This document shows, piece after piece, positions 1 to 6,094 of a stretch of DNA of 9,655 nt (its first letter is position 1; each line of letters begins with the position of its first letter). Both the position numbers and the translations under genes were made by a program. The notes below the pieces were generated by a model. That model had not been told where the DNA came from. It worked only from the letters and a program-made list of their open reading frames with translations, and ran no database searches. The DNA is from an uncultured Ruminococcus sp. (GTDB taxonomy: Bacteria > Bacillota > Clostridia > Oscillospirales > Ruminococcaceae), in NCBI GenBank assembly GCA_900553675.1, contig USEH01000079.1:1-9655 (forward strand), written 5' to 3'.

Positions 1-145
1 CCGCCGCGAATACGCAGCACCAGCCGTCGGACTGTGGCGGGTCGGCAAGCGGCTGCTCCTGCGGTTTTGCGTCCGAATTGCCGCATCCAACGCAGCCAAG
101 GCAAAGAGTAGCTCCCAAAAAGATGGAAAGAAGTCTTTTGTTCAT
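1..145 (-). CDS. Lipoprotein precursor, N-terminal fragment (gene runs off the left edge)
   Basis: Forty-eight codons are open from an ATG at 143-145 on the minus strand to the window edge. The product starts with MNKRLLSIFLGATLCLGC: a basic N-terminus, a hydrophobic stretch, then a lipobox-like CVGC ending at Cys21. This indicates export, lipid attachment and anchoring on the outer face of the membrane. The mature start is Asp/Gln/Pro-rich, as is usual for lipoprotein linkers. An AGGAGGTA ribosome binding site (151-158) lies 5 nt upstream, and a good sigma-A promoter lies further upstream. The functional domain is outside the window, so no role can be given. It follows the MacB-type exporter gene on the same strand but has its own promoter and a probable terminator in between, so the two are probably not one transcript. 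Confidence 0.78.
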   Translation of the reverse strand, partial: MNKRLLSIFLGATLCLGCVGCGNSDAKPQEQPLADPPQSDGWCCVFAA

Positions 146-182
146 ATATATACCTCCTGATAGAAATTTTTAAGCTAAGAAT

Positions 183-211
183 ATACTATCATTTAGCTGA
201 GAAAAAGTCAA
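183..211 (-). promoter_or_regulatory. Sigma-A promoter of the lipoprotein gene
   Basis: On the minus strand TTGACT (206-211) and TAGTAT (183-188) are separated by exactly 17 bp, close to the sigma-A consensus, and sit about 40 nt ahead of the ATG at 145. A 6-bp inverted repeat, AGCTAA (173-178) and TTAGCT (193-198), brackets the -10 element and could be an operator; its short arms make that speculative. Confidence 0.72.
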
Positions 212-250
212 TTTTAAAAAATGAATATATCAGTTTTTATCCTGTTCATA

Positions 251-300
251 TATTAAAAGCCGATGCAGAATTAACAGTGATGTGATTTTGCACCGGCTTA
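251..300 (-). terminator. Probable intrinsic terminator of the MacB-type ABC gene
   Basis: Read on the minus strand, AAGCCGGTGCA (299-289) pairs with TGCATCGGCTT (267-257) over 11 positions with one G-U pair, followed by TTTTAATATAT. On the plus strand the same position would be an A-C mismatch, which favours minus-strand function. It lies about 15 nt beyond the stop codon of the ABC gene. The 21-nt loop and short T-run make it only moderately strong. Confidence 0.55.
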
Positions 301-313
301 CTATTTATTAATA

Positions 314-3262
314 TTATTCAGTTCTCAAAGCAACAACAGGGTCCTTCTTGGCAGCGATTCCGGACGGGATAAGTCCCGCTATCAGCGTAAGACCAATGCT
401 TATTGCAACCAGTATTATCGCACCTGCAACAGGCAGCGAAGCCGAAAGTATCTCAATTCCGGTAAGAACGTGTAGGATTATGTTAATAGGTATCAGCAGA
501 AGCAGGGTGATTCCGATACCGATAGCCCCCGCGACGAAGCCCACTATCATAGTCTCTGCATTGAACACGCGGGATATATCCTTTTTGGAAGCTCCCACGG
601 CGCGGAGTATGCCTATTTCCTTGGTTCTTTCCAGAACAGAGATGTAGGTGATAATTCCTATCATGATGGACGATACCACCAGCGAAATAGCAACAAACGC
701 CATCAGAACATATGATATTGCGCTGATGATGGTTGTTACCGAGGACATCAGCAGCTTTACATAGTCGGTGTAGGATATCTTATCCTCTTCATCCATGTCG
801 GAGTTGTAGCTTTCGATAAGGTCGGATATGTTGTCCTTATCCTCAAACGAAGCGGCGTAGATGTATATTGCCGAGGGAGAAGCCTTGTCAACGTCTCCCA
901 AAAGCTTTAAAACCTCTTCATAGGTTCTGTCCGAGCGGGTGGCAGGGATATGGTTGTCAAACACCACCTTGTACTGTGCAGGGGTCAGATCGGTTGAAGC
1001 AAGCATTGCCGAAAGCTGCTCGGTGCTGTAGGCTCCAAGCTTTGCCGCAACCTGCTCGGCGTACTGCTGAGCGGCTCCCGCGGCGGCTATCTGCATTATA
1101 AGCTCTTCCTTTTCGGCGGGATCCATGTTTGCAACATAGTCCGCAACAGTGGCTTCGTCCATCTGTGTCTGCGCGACGGCTGCGTCGATAATCATTTTGT
1201 CCGCAGCTTCGGGCGTGAGGGTCTGGCGGTACTGCATAGCCATGGTTTGCAGGTAGCTTTCCTCGGGGACAGACATTATCTCGGTGTAAACCGCTGCCTT
1301 TTCGGAATCGGACTGCTTTGCAAGCCATGCGTCTACAGTTTCGGCGATTTCCTCATCGGATATCTCCTCGCCCTCGACCTTGAATTTAAGACCGCTTATA
1401 ACATCAACCTCGGGGTTCTGCTTCTGGGTGGAAATAAGCTCGCTTTCGGCGGTTTTGTCTATTACGTATTCGGTTAGCGCGGAGGTGTAGCCGATAGCGC
1501 CGTTCATAAAGGAAGCAACCGCGTTGTCGCTCTTGCGGATGATTCCTACCACCTTAAGCTTTATGGCGTTGTCTGAGTCGAAAAGATATTTAAGACCGGT
1601 TTCGGTTTCTGTGGCGTCGATATATCCCTCGCCGCTCTTCTGGTACTTGTCGCAGCTGGGTATCACCCTGAAATCTATGCCCAATATGTCCTCGTAGCTC
1701 CACGAGGTCTTTTCAAGCTCGGCTTCGTTGCCCTCGGCGGCGACCGTCATATCGTCGATAATGCCATCTATTGTTTTAAGACCCAAGGCATACAGCATCA
1801 TGTCGCTGATTTCGTTGTTGTCGTCCACTACTACTACAACCTCGTCGTAGCTTTCGGGCCAGCGACCGCTTACAACGTCGTACTGGTCGGTGATGGTGGG
1901 ACTGATAAGCTCGCCGCCTATGCCGGAAAGCATCTCCTGCCATGCGGATATCTGCATATAGGATGAAAGCGTGGAGCTTGAAGCCGAAACGCCCAGCTCG
2001 GAATAAAGCCTTGAAATAAGCTCTAAAACGTCGGAGCGGACTATTTCGCCCTCGGTGTTTTCAACGTAGAAGTTCATATCGGCGTCGTAGCCGTAGCTTA
2101 CCGCGCTGGCGTAGGACTTGAACTCCTCGGAATTGTCCAGAAAATCCTTGAACTTTACAAGGTTGTTTTCCTGAGTTTCAATGCTGCGCATAGAGTCCAT
2201 CATGTCCGACATTATGCGGTTTTCGTAGACCTTGTCGGGCTTTGGAGCATCCTCTGCGCTTTCCTCGCTGTTGTCGCGATTTGCTCCCATAAAGCTGGTC
2301 ATCATGCTGGTCATATCGACCTCGCGGGCGTTGATGGTTATGGGATAGGAGGAAAGGGTGTCCTCCTGAACGCGGTCGATATACTTCTGAACGCCGGTGG
2401 AGACGGACAGTATCAGCGCAATGCCGATGATTCCTATGCTTCCGGCAAAGCTTGTGAGAATAGTTCTGCCCTTTTTGGTCATAAGGTTGTTCAGCGACAG
2501 CGAAAGCGCCGTTCCGAAGGACATCGAGGTTTTTCTGTCCAGCTTTTTCATGTCTGCGCTGTGACTTGCAGGCTCGGTTGATGAGTCATACGGCATCGAG
2601 TCCGACTGCACCTCGCCGTCTAAGCACCGCACTATTCTTGTGGCGTACTGCTCGGCAAGCTCGGGGTTGTGGGTTACCATTATAACAAGCTTTTCCTTTG
2701 AGATTTCTTTGAGAATCTCCATTATCTGAACGCTTGTGGCGGAATCAAGCGCGCCGGTGGGTTCGTCTGCCATGAGTATTTCGGGGTCGTTTACCAAAGC
2801 TCTTGCTATTGCCACCCTTTGCATCTGACCGCCCGACATCTGGTTCGGCTTTTTCTTAAGCTGATCGCCCAAGCCAACCTTTTCAAGTGCCGCGATAGCA
2901 CGCTTGCGCCTTTCAGTCTTTCCGACTCCAGAAAGGGTAAGTGCCAGCTCGACGTTTGCAAGCACCGTTTGGTGCGGTATGAGGTTATACGACTGGAACA
3001 CAAAGCCCACCGAATGGTTGCGGTAGGAATCCCAGTCGGCGTCCTTGAACATCTTTGTGGATCTGCCGTTGATGCATAAGTCGCCGGAGGTGTATTTGTC
3101 AAGACCTCCTATAATGTTTAAAAGTGTCGTCTTGCCGCAGCCGCTCGGACCCAGTATTGCTACAAATTCCGACTTGCGGAACTCTATGCTTATTCCCTTA
3201 AGGGCGTGAACGTATTCGTCGCCCACGGCATAGTCCTTTACAATGTCAGTTAGCTTTAACAT
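314..3262 (-). CDS. MacB-type ABC transporter, fused ATPase and FtsX-like permease with a very large extracellular domain
   Basis: The product is 982 residues. Residues 1-220 form an ABC ATPase of the LolD/MacB class: Walker A GPSGCGKTT (38-46), Q-loop Gln90, signature MSGGQMQ (142-148), Walker B ILMADEP (162-168), H-loop His198. One membrane helix follows (about 267-289), then about 550 residues outside the membrane, then three helices (about 846-873, 903-930, 944-966) with the FtsX-type cytoplasmic motif ERTKEIGILRAVGASKKDI (878-896). This is the MacB order (ATPase, TM1, outer domain, TM2-4). Family members are mechanotransmission or efflux pumps rather than importers; the substrate cannot be read here. 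E. coli MacB is about 650 residues, so the outer domain is unusually long and includes an Ala-rich helical stretch (about 636-775). The start at 3262 is chosen because AAGGAG lies 5 nt upstream; an in-frame ATG at 3325 falls in the promoter. Confidence 0.93.
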   Translation of the reverse strand: MLKLTDIVKDYAVGDEYVHALKGISIEFRKSEFVAILGPSGCGKTTLLNIIGGLDKYTSGDLCINGRSTKMFKDADWDSYRNHSVGFVFQSYNLIPHQTVLANVELALTLSGVGKTERRKRAIAALEKVGLGDQLKKKPNQMSGGQMQRVAIARALVNDPEILMADEPTGALDSATSVQIMEILKEISKEKLVIMVTHNPELAEQYATRIVRCLDGEVQSDSMPYDSSTEPASHSADMKKLDRKTSMSFGTALSLSLNNLMTKKGRTILTSFAGSIGIIGIALILSVSTGVQKYIDRVQEDTLSSYPITINAREVDMTSMMTSFMGANRDNSEESAEDAPKPDKVYENRIMSDMMDSMRSIETQENNLVKFKDFLDNSEEFKSYASAVSYGYDADMNFYVENTEGEIVRSDVLELISRLYSELGVSASSSTLSSYMQISAWQEMLSGIGGELISPTITDQYDVVSGRWPESYDEVVVVVDDNNEISDMMLYALGLKTIDGIIDDMTVAAEGNEAELEKTSWSYEDILGIDFRVIPSCDKYQKSGEGYIDATETETGLKYLFDSDNAIKLKVVGIIRKSDNAVASFMNGAIGYTSALTEYVIDKTAESELISTQKQNPEVDVISGLKFKVEGEEISDEEIAETVDAWLAKQSDSEKAAVYTEIMSVPEESYLQTMAMQYRQTLTPEAADKMIIDAAVAQTQMDEATVADYVANMDPAEKEELIMQIAAAGAAQQYAEQVAAKLGAYSTEQLSAMLASTDLTPAQYKVVFDNHIPATRSDRTYEEVLKLLGDVDKASPSAIYIYAASFEDKDNISDLIESYNSDMDEEDKISYTDYVKLLMSSVTTIISAISYVLMAFVAISLVVSSIMIGIITYISVLERTKEIGILRAVGASKKDISRVFNAETMIVGFVAGAIGIGITLLLLIPINIILHVLTGIEILSASLPVAGAIILVAISIGLTLIAGLIPSGIAAKKDPVVALRTE

Positions 3263-3267
3263 TTTAA

Positions 3268-3273
3268 CTCCTT
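3268..3273 (-). promoter_or_regulatory. Ribosome binding site fixing the start of the ABC transporter gene
   Basis: AAGGAG on the minus strand, 5 nt before the ATG at 3262. Together with the promoter at 3297-3325 it rules out the in-frame ATG at 3325, which overlaps the -35 element and would lie upstream of the transcript. Confidence 0.8.
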
Positions 3274-3296
3274 GTGAATAATGAAATATACATAAA

Positions 3297-3325
3297 AGTA
3301 TATCATAATCTGTGTTAATATTCAA
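3297..3325 (-). promoter_or_regulatory. Sigma-A promoter of the MacB-type ABC gene
   Basis: On the minus strand TTGAAT (3320-3325) and TATACT (3297-3302) are 17 bp apart. The expected transcript start near 3290 gives a leader of about 28 nt, enough for the AAGGAG ribosome binding site. An 11-bp arm of an inverted repeat (3329-3339) lies directly upstream of the -35 element and could be a regulator site. Confidence 0.75.
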
Positions 3326-3328
3326 CTG

Positions 3329-3409
3329 TTATTTGTGAAAGAGAAATGAAAATTGCAATCTTTGGATATCTCAAAATGCGATTTTACTGTTGTGATTATT
3401 CACAAATAA
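3329..3409. repeat. Inverted repeats with TTGTGAA half-sites in the divergent region; possible operators
   Basis: TTATTTGTGAA (3329-3339) and TTCACAAATAA (3399-3409) are perfect 11-bp inverted copies. The right arm is also part of a compact palindrome, TTGTGA-TTAT-TCACAA (3390-3405). A third TTGTGAA lies at 3272-3278 but shares two bases with the ABC gene's ribosome binding site. The sites flank the exporter promoter and lie upstream of the importer promoter. The core resembles Rex or CRP/FNR half-sites, but the 4-bp centre fits neither standard spacing. The rest of the 327-bp gap holds the two divergent promoters and AT-rich DNA with no small gene that I can support. Confidence 0.4.
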
Positions 3410-3481
3410 TTCCTTTAGAAATACTGCAAATCGTACAAAACAACGTTTTTACGCTGTATTGAATAAAAATGCAAAAATCGC

Positions 3482-3510
3482 TTGACACATCGGTATAAAC
3501 GGTGTATAAT
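3482..3510 (+). promoter_or_regulatory. Consensus sigma-A promoter of the amino-acid importer operon
   Basis: TTGACA (3482-3487) and TATAAT (3505-3510) match the consensus at every base with a 17-bp spacer. Transcription should start near 3517, giving a leader of roughly 73 nt that contains a stem-loop. Confidence 0.88.
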
Positions 3511-3536
3511 CACATAATAAGCTAAATAATTATTCA

Positions 3537-3568
3537 TGTTGTCTGCATTTTTATGCAACAAGACAACA
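3537..3568 (+). promoter_or_regulatory. Leader stem-loop before the binding-protein gene
   Basis: TGTTGTCT (3537-3544) pairs perfectly with AGACAACA (3561-3568), and inside it GCAT-TTTT-ATGC (3545-3556) forms a second helix, leaving AACA as a bulge. The stem ends 4 nt before the ribosome binding site AGAAAGG (3573-3579). There is no following T-run, so it is not a terminator. It could stabilise the mRNA or modulate translation; no known riboswitch class is recognised. Confidence 0.45.
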
Positions 3569-3589
3569 CATAAGAAAGGTTTTGAAATT

Positions 3590-4378
3590 ATGAAAAAAAT
3601 TATATCTGTCATTTTAGCCGCAATGCTTATGATGTGCTGCTTAGCCGGCTGCGGAGCAAACGGCAAAACTCTTGAAGACGTAAAGTCTGCAGGAAAGCTT
3701 GTTATTGCCACCAGCCCCGACTTTCCTCCGTTTGAAGGCTTGTCCGACGGTGGAGCCGTTGAGGGCATCGAAATCGACATCTTAAACATCATTTGTCAGG
3801 ATCTGGGCGTTGAGCTTGATATCCAGACCATGGACTTCGATTCCGTTTTAGCCGGAATCAGCGCCGGCAAATACGACTGCGGCGTTTCGGGTATTTCGGT
3901 CGACGAGGACAGAAAAAAGAATATGCTCTTCACCGACCCCTACTGCCTCGCAGCTCAGGCGATCGTTGTAAAGGAAGGCTCTCCCATTGCCTCAAAGGCT
4001 GATTTAACCGGCAAAAAGATTTCCTGCCAGACCTCCACCACCGCCGCAAAGTTCTGCCGCGCCGAGGGTTACGACGTTGACGAATACGCCGCAAATAACG
4101 ACGCCGAGATGGCACTCGTTCAGGGCAAGGTTGACGCTTGGGTAATAGACGACCTTACCGCTGCCGAGATGGTTGCTTCATACAACTCCGAGCATGATGA
4201 CAAGCTTGTAATCCTTCCCGACGCTATGACAACCGAACCGTATGCATTCGCATTCGCTTTCGGCTCTGAGGAATTGGTTGAGGAGGTCAACAAGACCATC
4301 GCAAGACTGCTTGAAGACGGCACAATCGCTTCCATCTTTGAAAAGTTCAACGCGCCCTACACCTCTCCCATAAAATAA
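3590..4378 (+). CDS. Polar amino-acid ABC transporter substrate-binding lipoprotein (SBP family 3)
   Basis: The product is 262 residues, normal for family-3 solute-binding proteins (HisJ/GlnH/ArtJ type). A lipoprotein signal with lipobox LAGC ending at Cys21 anchors it outside the membrane, where it captures an amino acid for the permease. Visible family features are the DFPPFEG segment (44-50), MDFDSVLAGISAGKYD (81-96), and Arg108 in VDEDRKKNMLFTDPY, the position that in this family binds the ligand carboxylate. The segment SCQTSTTA (145-152) replaces the usual GVQxGTT, and Asp187/188 in VIDDLTA match the amino-group-binding region. The substrate cannot be assigned. Four Cys occur in the mature domain (97, 119, 146, 156). 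The start at 3590 is preferred over an in-frame ATG at 3536 because it begins the signal peptide and has AGAAAGG upstream. First gene of a three-gene operon. Confidence 0.93.
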   Translation: MKKIISVILAAMLMMCCLAGCGANGKTLEDVKSAGKLVIATSPDFPPFEGLSDGGAVEGIEIDILNIICQDLGVELDIQTMDFDSVLAGISAGKYDCGVSGISVDEDRKKNMLFTDPYCLAAQAIVVKEGSPIASKADLTGKKISCQTSTTAAKFCRAEGYDVDEYAANNDAEMALVQGKVDAWVIDDLTAAEMVASYNSEHDDKLVILPDAMTTEPYAFAFAFGSEELVEEVNKTIARLLEDGTIASIFEKFNAPYTSPIK

Positions 4379-4399
4379 TATTATACTGAACATCACTTT

Positions 4400-4435
4400 C
4401 AAGGAGTACGAACGATGTTATCTTCGTACTCCTTG
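4400..4435 (+). promoter_or_regulatory. Intercistronic stem-loop between binding protein and permease
   Basis: CAAGGAGTACGA (4400-4411) and TCGTACTCCTTG (4424-4435) form a perfect 12-bp stem with a 12-nt loop. What follows is TAGTAATTTATAAA, not a T-run, so complete termination is unlikely. Hairpins at this position in binding-protein operons are known to protect the upstream mRNA, so that binding protein exceeds permease; that role is inference here. The left arm contains AAGGAG and the right arm its complement. Confidence 0.7.
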
Positions 4436-4467
4436 TAGTAATTTATAAAACTTGAAAGGGGAATTTC

Positions 4468-5169
4468 ATGGAAGCAATTACCGATTGGGTGACGCACCTT
4501 AAAGAAATCTTTATAGACACCGGATTCTACAAGCTTATGCTGAGCGGTCTTAAAAACACCCTTATAATAACCGCGGGTGCTTTGGTTATCGGACTTGTTA
4601 TAGGCTCGCTTATTGCTGTGCTTAAGTACTTTGCTCAGGATTCGTCCGCCGTTCCGATGAGGATAGTCAACGCTTTGTGCGATATATATGTGACAGTCAT
4701 CAGGGGAGTCCCTGTGGTTGTTTTGCTGCTTTTGTGCTTCTTTGCCCTGTTTAAGAACTGGGACGGCATAGCGGTTGCAATCCTTACCTTTGGAATAAAC
4801 TCCGGCGCATACATGGCTGAGCTGATACGAAGCGGCATAAACGCCGTGGACAAGGGTCAGATGGAGGCAGGAAGAAGCTTAGGTCTTTCCAAGTTCCAGA
4901 CAATGCGCAAAATCGTTTTTCCGCAGGCGGTAAGATACATAATCCCCGCAATCGGCAACGAGTTTATCGCGCTGCTAAAGGAAACCTCGGTTGCGGGATA
5001 TGTCGCCGTCGACGACCTGACCCGCGCGGGCAACTTAGTGCGCAACAACACCTTCGACGCTATAAATCCGCTGATGGTAGTAGCTTTAACATACCTTATA
5101 ATGGTAATAGGACTCACTCAGCTGCAAAAGCTGATTGAAAGGAGGCTTTCTAAGAGTGATAAGCGTTAA
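4468..5169 (+). CDS. Polar amino-acid ABC transporter permease (HisM/GlnP type)
   Basis: The product is 233 residues, typical for the family. It should form the membrane channel, probably as a homodimer because the operon has only one permease gene. Hydrophobic segments lie at about 31-54, 82-96, 100-117, 157-180 and 200-220. The IRGVP motif (78-82) and the EAA loop [20 protein letters not shown] (133-152), which docks on the ATPase, are clear. [13 protein letters not shown] (163-175) is the usual segment after the loop. AAAGGGG lies 6 nt before the ATG. The 3' end overlaps the ATPase gene by 14 bp and carries that gene's ribosome binding site, implying translational coupling. Confidence 0.94.
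   Translation: MEAITDWVTHLKEIFIDTGFYKLMLSGLKNTLIITAGALVIGLVIGSLIAVLKYFAQDSSAVPMRIVNALCDIYVTVIRGVPVVVLLLLCFFALFKNWDGIAVAILTFGINSGAYMAELIRSGINAVDKGQMEAGRSLGLSKFQTMRKIVFPQAVRYIIPAIGNEFIALLKETSVAGYVAVDDLTRAGNLVRNNTFDAINPLMVVALTYLIMVIGLTQLQKLIERRLSKSDKR
5138..5145 (+). promoter_or_regulatory. Ribosome binding site selecting the GTG start of the ATPase gene
   Basis: AAAGGAGG inside the end of the permease gene, 10 nt before GTG at 5156. A TTG at 5135 is in frame but lies before this site, so it would need a different ribosome binding site; none is visible. Confidence 0.75.
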
Positions 5170-5878
5170 GAATCTTAAAAAGAGCTTTCAGGGAACCGAG
5201 GTTCTCAAAGGCATAAACGTTGAGATAGACAAAGGCGACGTTATCTGCGTTATAGGTCCGTCCGGCTCTGGAAAGTCGACCTTTTTGCGCTGTTTAAACC
5301 TTTTAGAGCAGCCGAGCGACGGTCATATCATCTTTGAGGGCGACGACCTTATGAATAAGAAGGTAGACCTCAACGCCCACCGCCAGAAGATGGGCATGGT
5401 GTTCCAGCAGTTCAACCTGTTTCCGCATATGACTATTATGGACAATCTCACCTGCGCTCCGGTAATGCTTAAAAAAGCCACAAAGGCGGAGGCTGAGAAA
5501 AAAGCCAAAGAGCTTCTGGCAAGAGTAGGTTTAGCCGACCGCGCAGGCTCGTATCCCAACCAGCTTTCGGGCGGTCAGAAGCAAAGGGTTGCAATAGTGC
5601 GAGCTCTGTGCATGGAGCCCGACGTTATGCTGTTCGACGAGCCGACCTCGGCACTCGACCCCGAAATGGTAGGCGAGGTGCTGGACGTTATGAAGGAGCT
5701 TGCCAAGGACGGCATGACGATGGTTGTGGTAACCCACGAAATGGGCTTTGCGAGGGAAGTCTCAAACAGGGTAATTTTCCTTGACGACGGCGTTATAGCC
5801 GAGGAGGGAACTCCTGCCGAAATCTTCGGAAATCCTCAGTCGGAAAGGCTTAAAAGCTTTTTGGCAAAGGTGCTTTAA
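5156..5878 (+). CDS. Polar amino-acid ABC transporter ATP-binding protein (GlnQ/HisP type)
   Basis: From the GTG at 5156 the product is 240 residues, the standard size of this class. Motifs are complete: Walker [10 protein letters not shown] (34-42), Q-loop QQFNLFP (84-90), signature LSGGQKQR (137-144), Walker B VMLFDEP (157-163) with Glu162, D-loop SALD (165-168) and H-loop His194 in VVTHEMGFA. The [15 protein letters not shown] stretch and the closing EEGTPAEIF segment are typical of polar amino-acid ATPases. It powers uptake by binding the permease EAA loop on the inner membrane face. It overlaps the permease gene by 14 bp and is the last gene of the operon; a hairpin terminator follows. 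GTG is preferred over TTG at 5135, which would add seven residues encoded within the ribosome binding site region. Confidence 0.94.
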   Translation: MISVKNLKKSFQGTEVLKGINVEIDKGDVICVIGPSGSGKSTFLRCLNLLEQPSDGHIIFEGDDLMNKKVDLNAHRQKMGMVFQQFNLFPHMTIMDNLTCAPVMLKKATKAEAEKKAKELLARVGLADRAGSYPNQLSGGQKQRVAIVRALCMEPDVMLFDEPTSALDPEMVGEVLDVMKELAKDGMTMVVVTHEMGFAREVSNRVIFLDDGVIAEEGTPAEIFGNPQSERLKSFLAKVL

Positions 5879-5888
5879 ATTATTGCGC

Positions 5889-5915
5889 GAGCCGGTAATC
5901 ACTCCGGCTCATTTT
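5889..5915 (+). terminator. Intrinsic terminator of the amino-acid importer operon
   Basis: GAGCCGG (5889-5895) pairs with CCGGCTC (5904-5910) across an 8-nt loop, followed by ATTTTATAT. The stem is GC-rich but the T-run is only four bases. It begins 10 nt after the ATPase stop codon. Confidence 0.68.
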
Positions 5916-5972
5916 ATATCTATATGTTTAAAATATTGATACTATCGCGCAAAACAATTGCTTATTTTAATA

Positions 5973-6001
5973 TTGACAATGACTTTGACTGCTGGTATAA
6001 T
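5973..6001 (+). promoter_or_regulatory. Consensus sigma-A promoter of the GH27 gene
   Basis: TTGACA (5973-5978) and TATAAT (5996-6001) with a 17-bp spacer, matching the consensus at every base. The transcript should start near 6008, leaving a leader of about 87 nt that is GC-rich and structured. Confidence 0.88.
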
Positions 6002-6013
6002 CTTATATGTAGA

Positions 6014-6057
6014 TGAGCGCCACGCGAAGATGCTTCGCTTGAATCGCGCGGCGTTTA
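6014..6057 (+). promoter_or_regulatory. Structured GC-rich leader of the GH27 gene; possible operator or RNA element
   Basis: TGAGCGCC (6014-6021) can pair with GGCGTTTA (6050-6057) with two G-U pairs, enclosing a perfect hairpin GCGAAG-ATG-CTTCGC (6024-6038). The block lies just after the expected transcript start. As DNA, the inner palindrome could bind a repressor; as RNA, the whole could affect translation or stability. The ribosome binding site AAAGGA (6078-6083) lies outside the structure. Confidence 0.45.
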
Positions 6058-6094
6058 ATAAATTAATATTATGAAGTAAAGGACGGTACATATT

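Noticed and set aside
868..1477. Overlapping open frames on both strands within the ABC gene
   Set aside because: They lie within the well-supported ABC coding sequence, have no ribosome binding sites, and encode Arg/Cys/Pro-rich or otherwise unstructured translations typical of off-frame reading.
3263..3325. N-terminal extension of the ABC transporter to an in-frame ATG at 3325
   Set aside because: It would start inside the -35 element of the gene's own promoter, adds residues unlike the ATPase family, and AAGGAG sits correctly for the ATG at 3262.
3536..3589. N-terminal extension of the binding protein to an ATG at 3536
   Set aside because: The extra 18 residues would precede a complete lipoprotein signal peptide, and the ATG lies at the base of the leader stem-loop with no ribosome binding site.
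3511..3589. Riboswitch or T-box in the importer leader
   Set aside because: The leader is only about 73 nt, has no T-box sequence or known aptamer core, and has no terminator hairpin.
3415..3792. Minus-strand open frame of 125 codons across the importer promoter
   Set aside because: It spans the consensus promoter and the start of the binding-protein gene, has no ribosome binding site or recognisable domain, and its N-terminal half is the antisense of a conserved gene.
4400..4450. Full transcription terminator between binding protein and permease
   Set aside because: The stem is strong but no T-run follows, and the permease and ATPase genes have no other visible promoter, so read-through must occur.
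5135..5155. TTG start for the ATPase gene
   Set aside because: It lies just before the AAAGGAGG site, which fits the GTG at 5156, and the standard family start ([10 protein letters not shown]) begins there.
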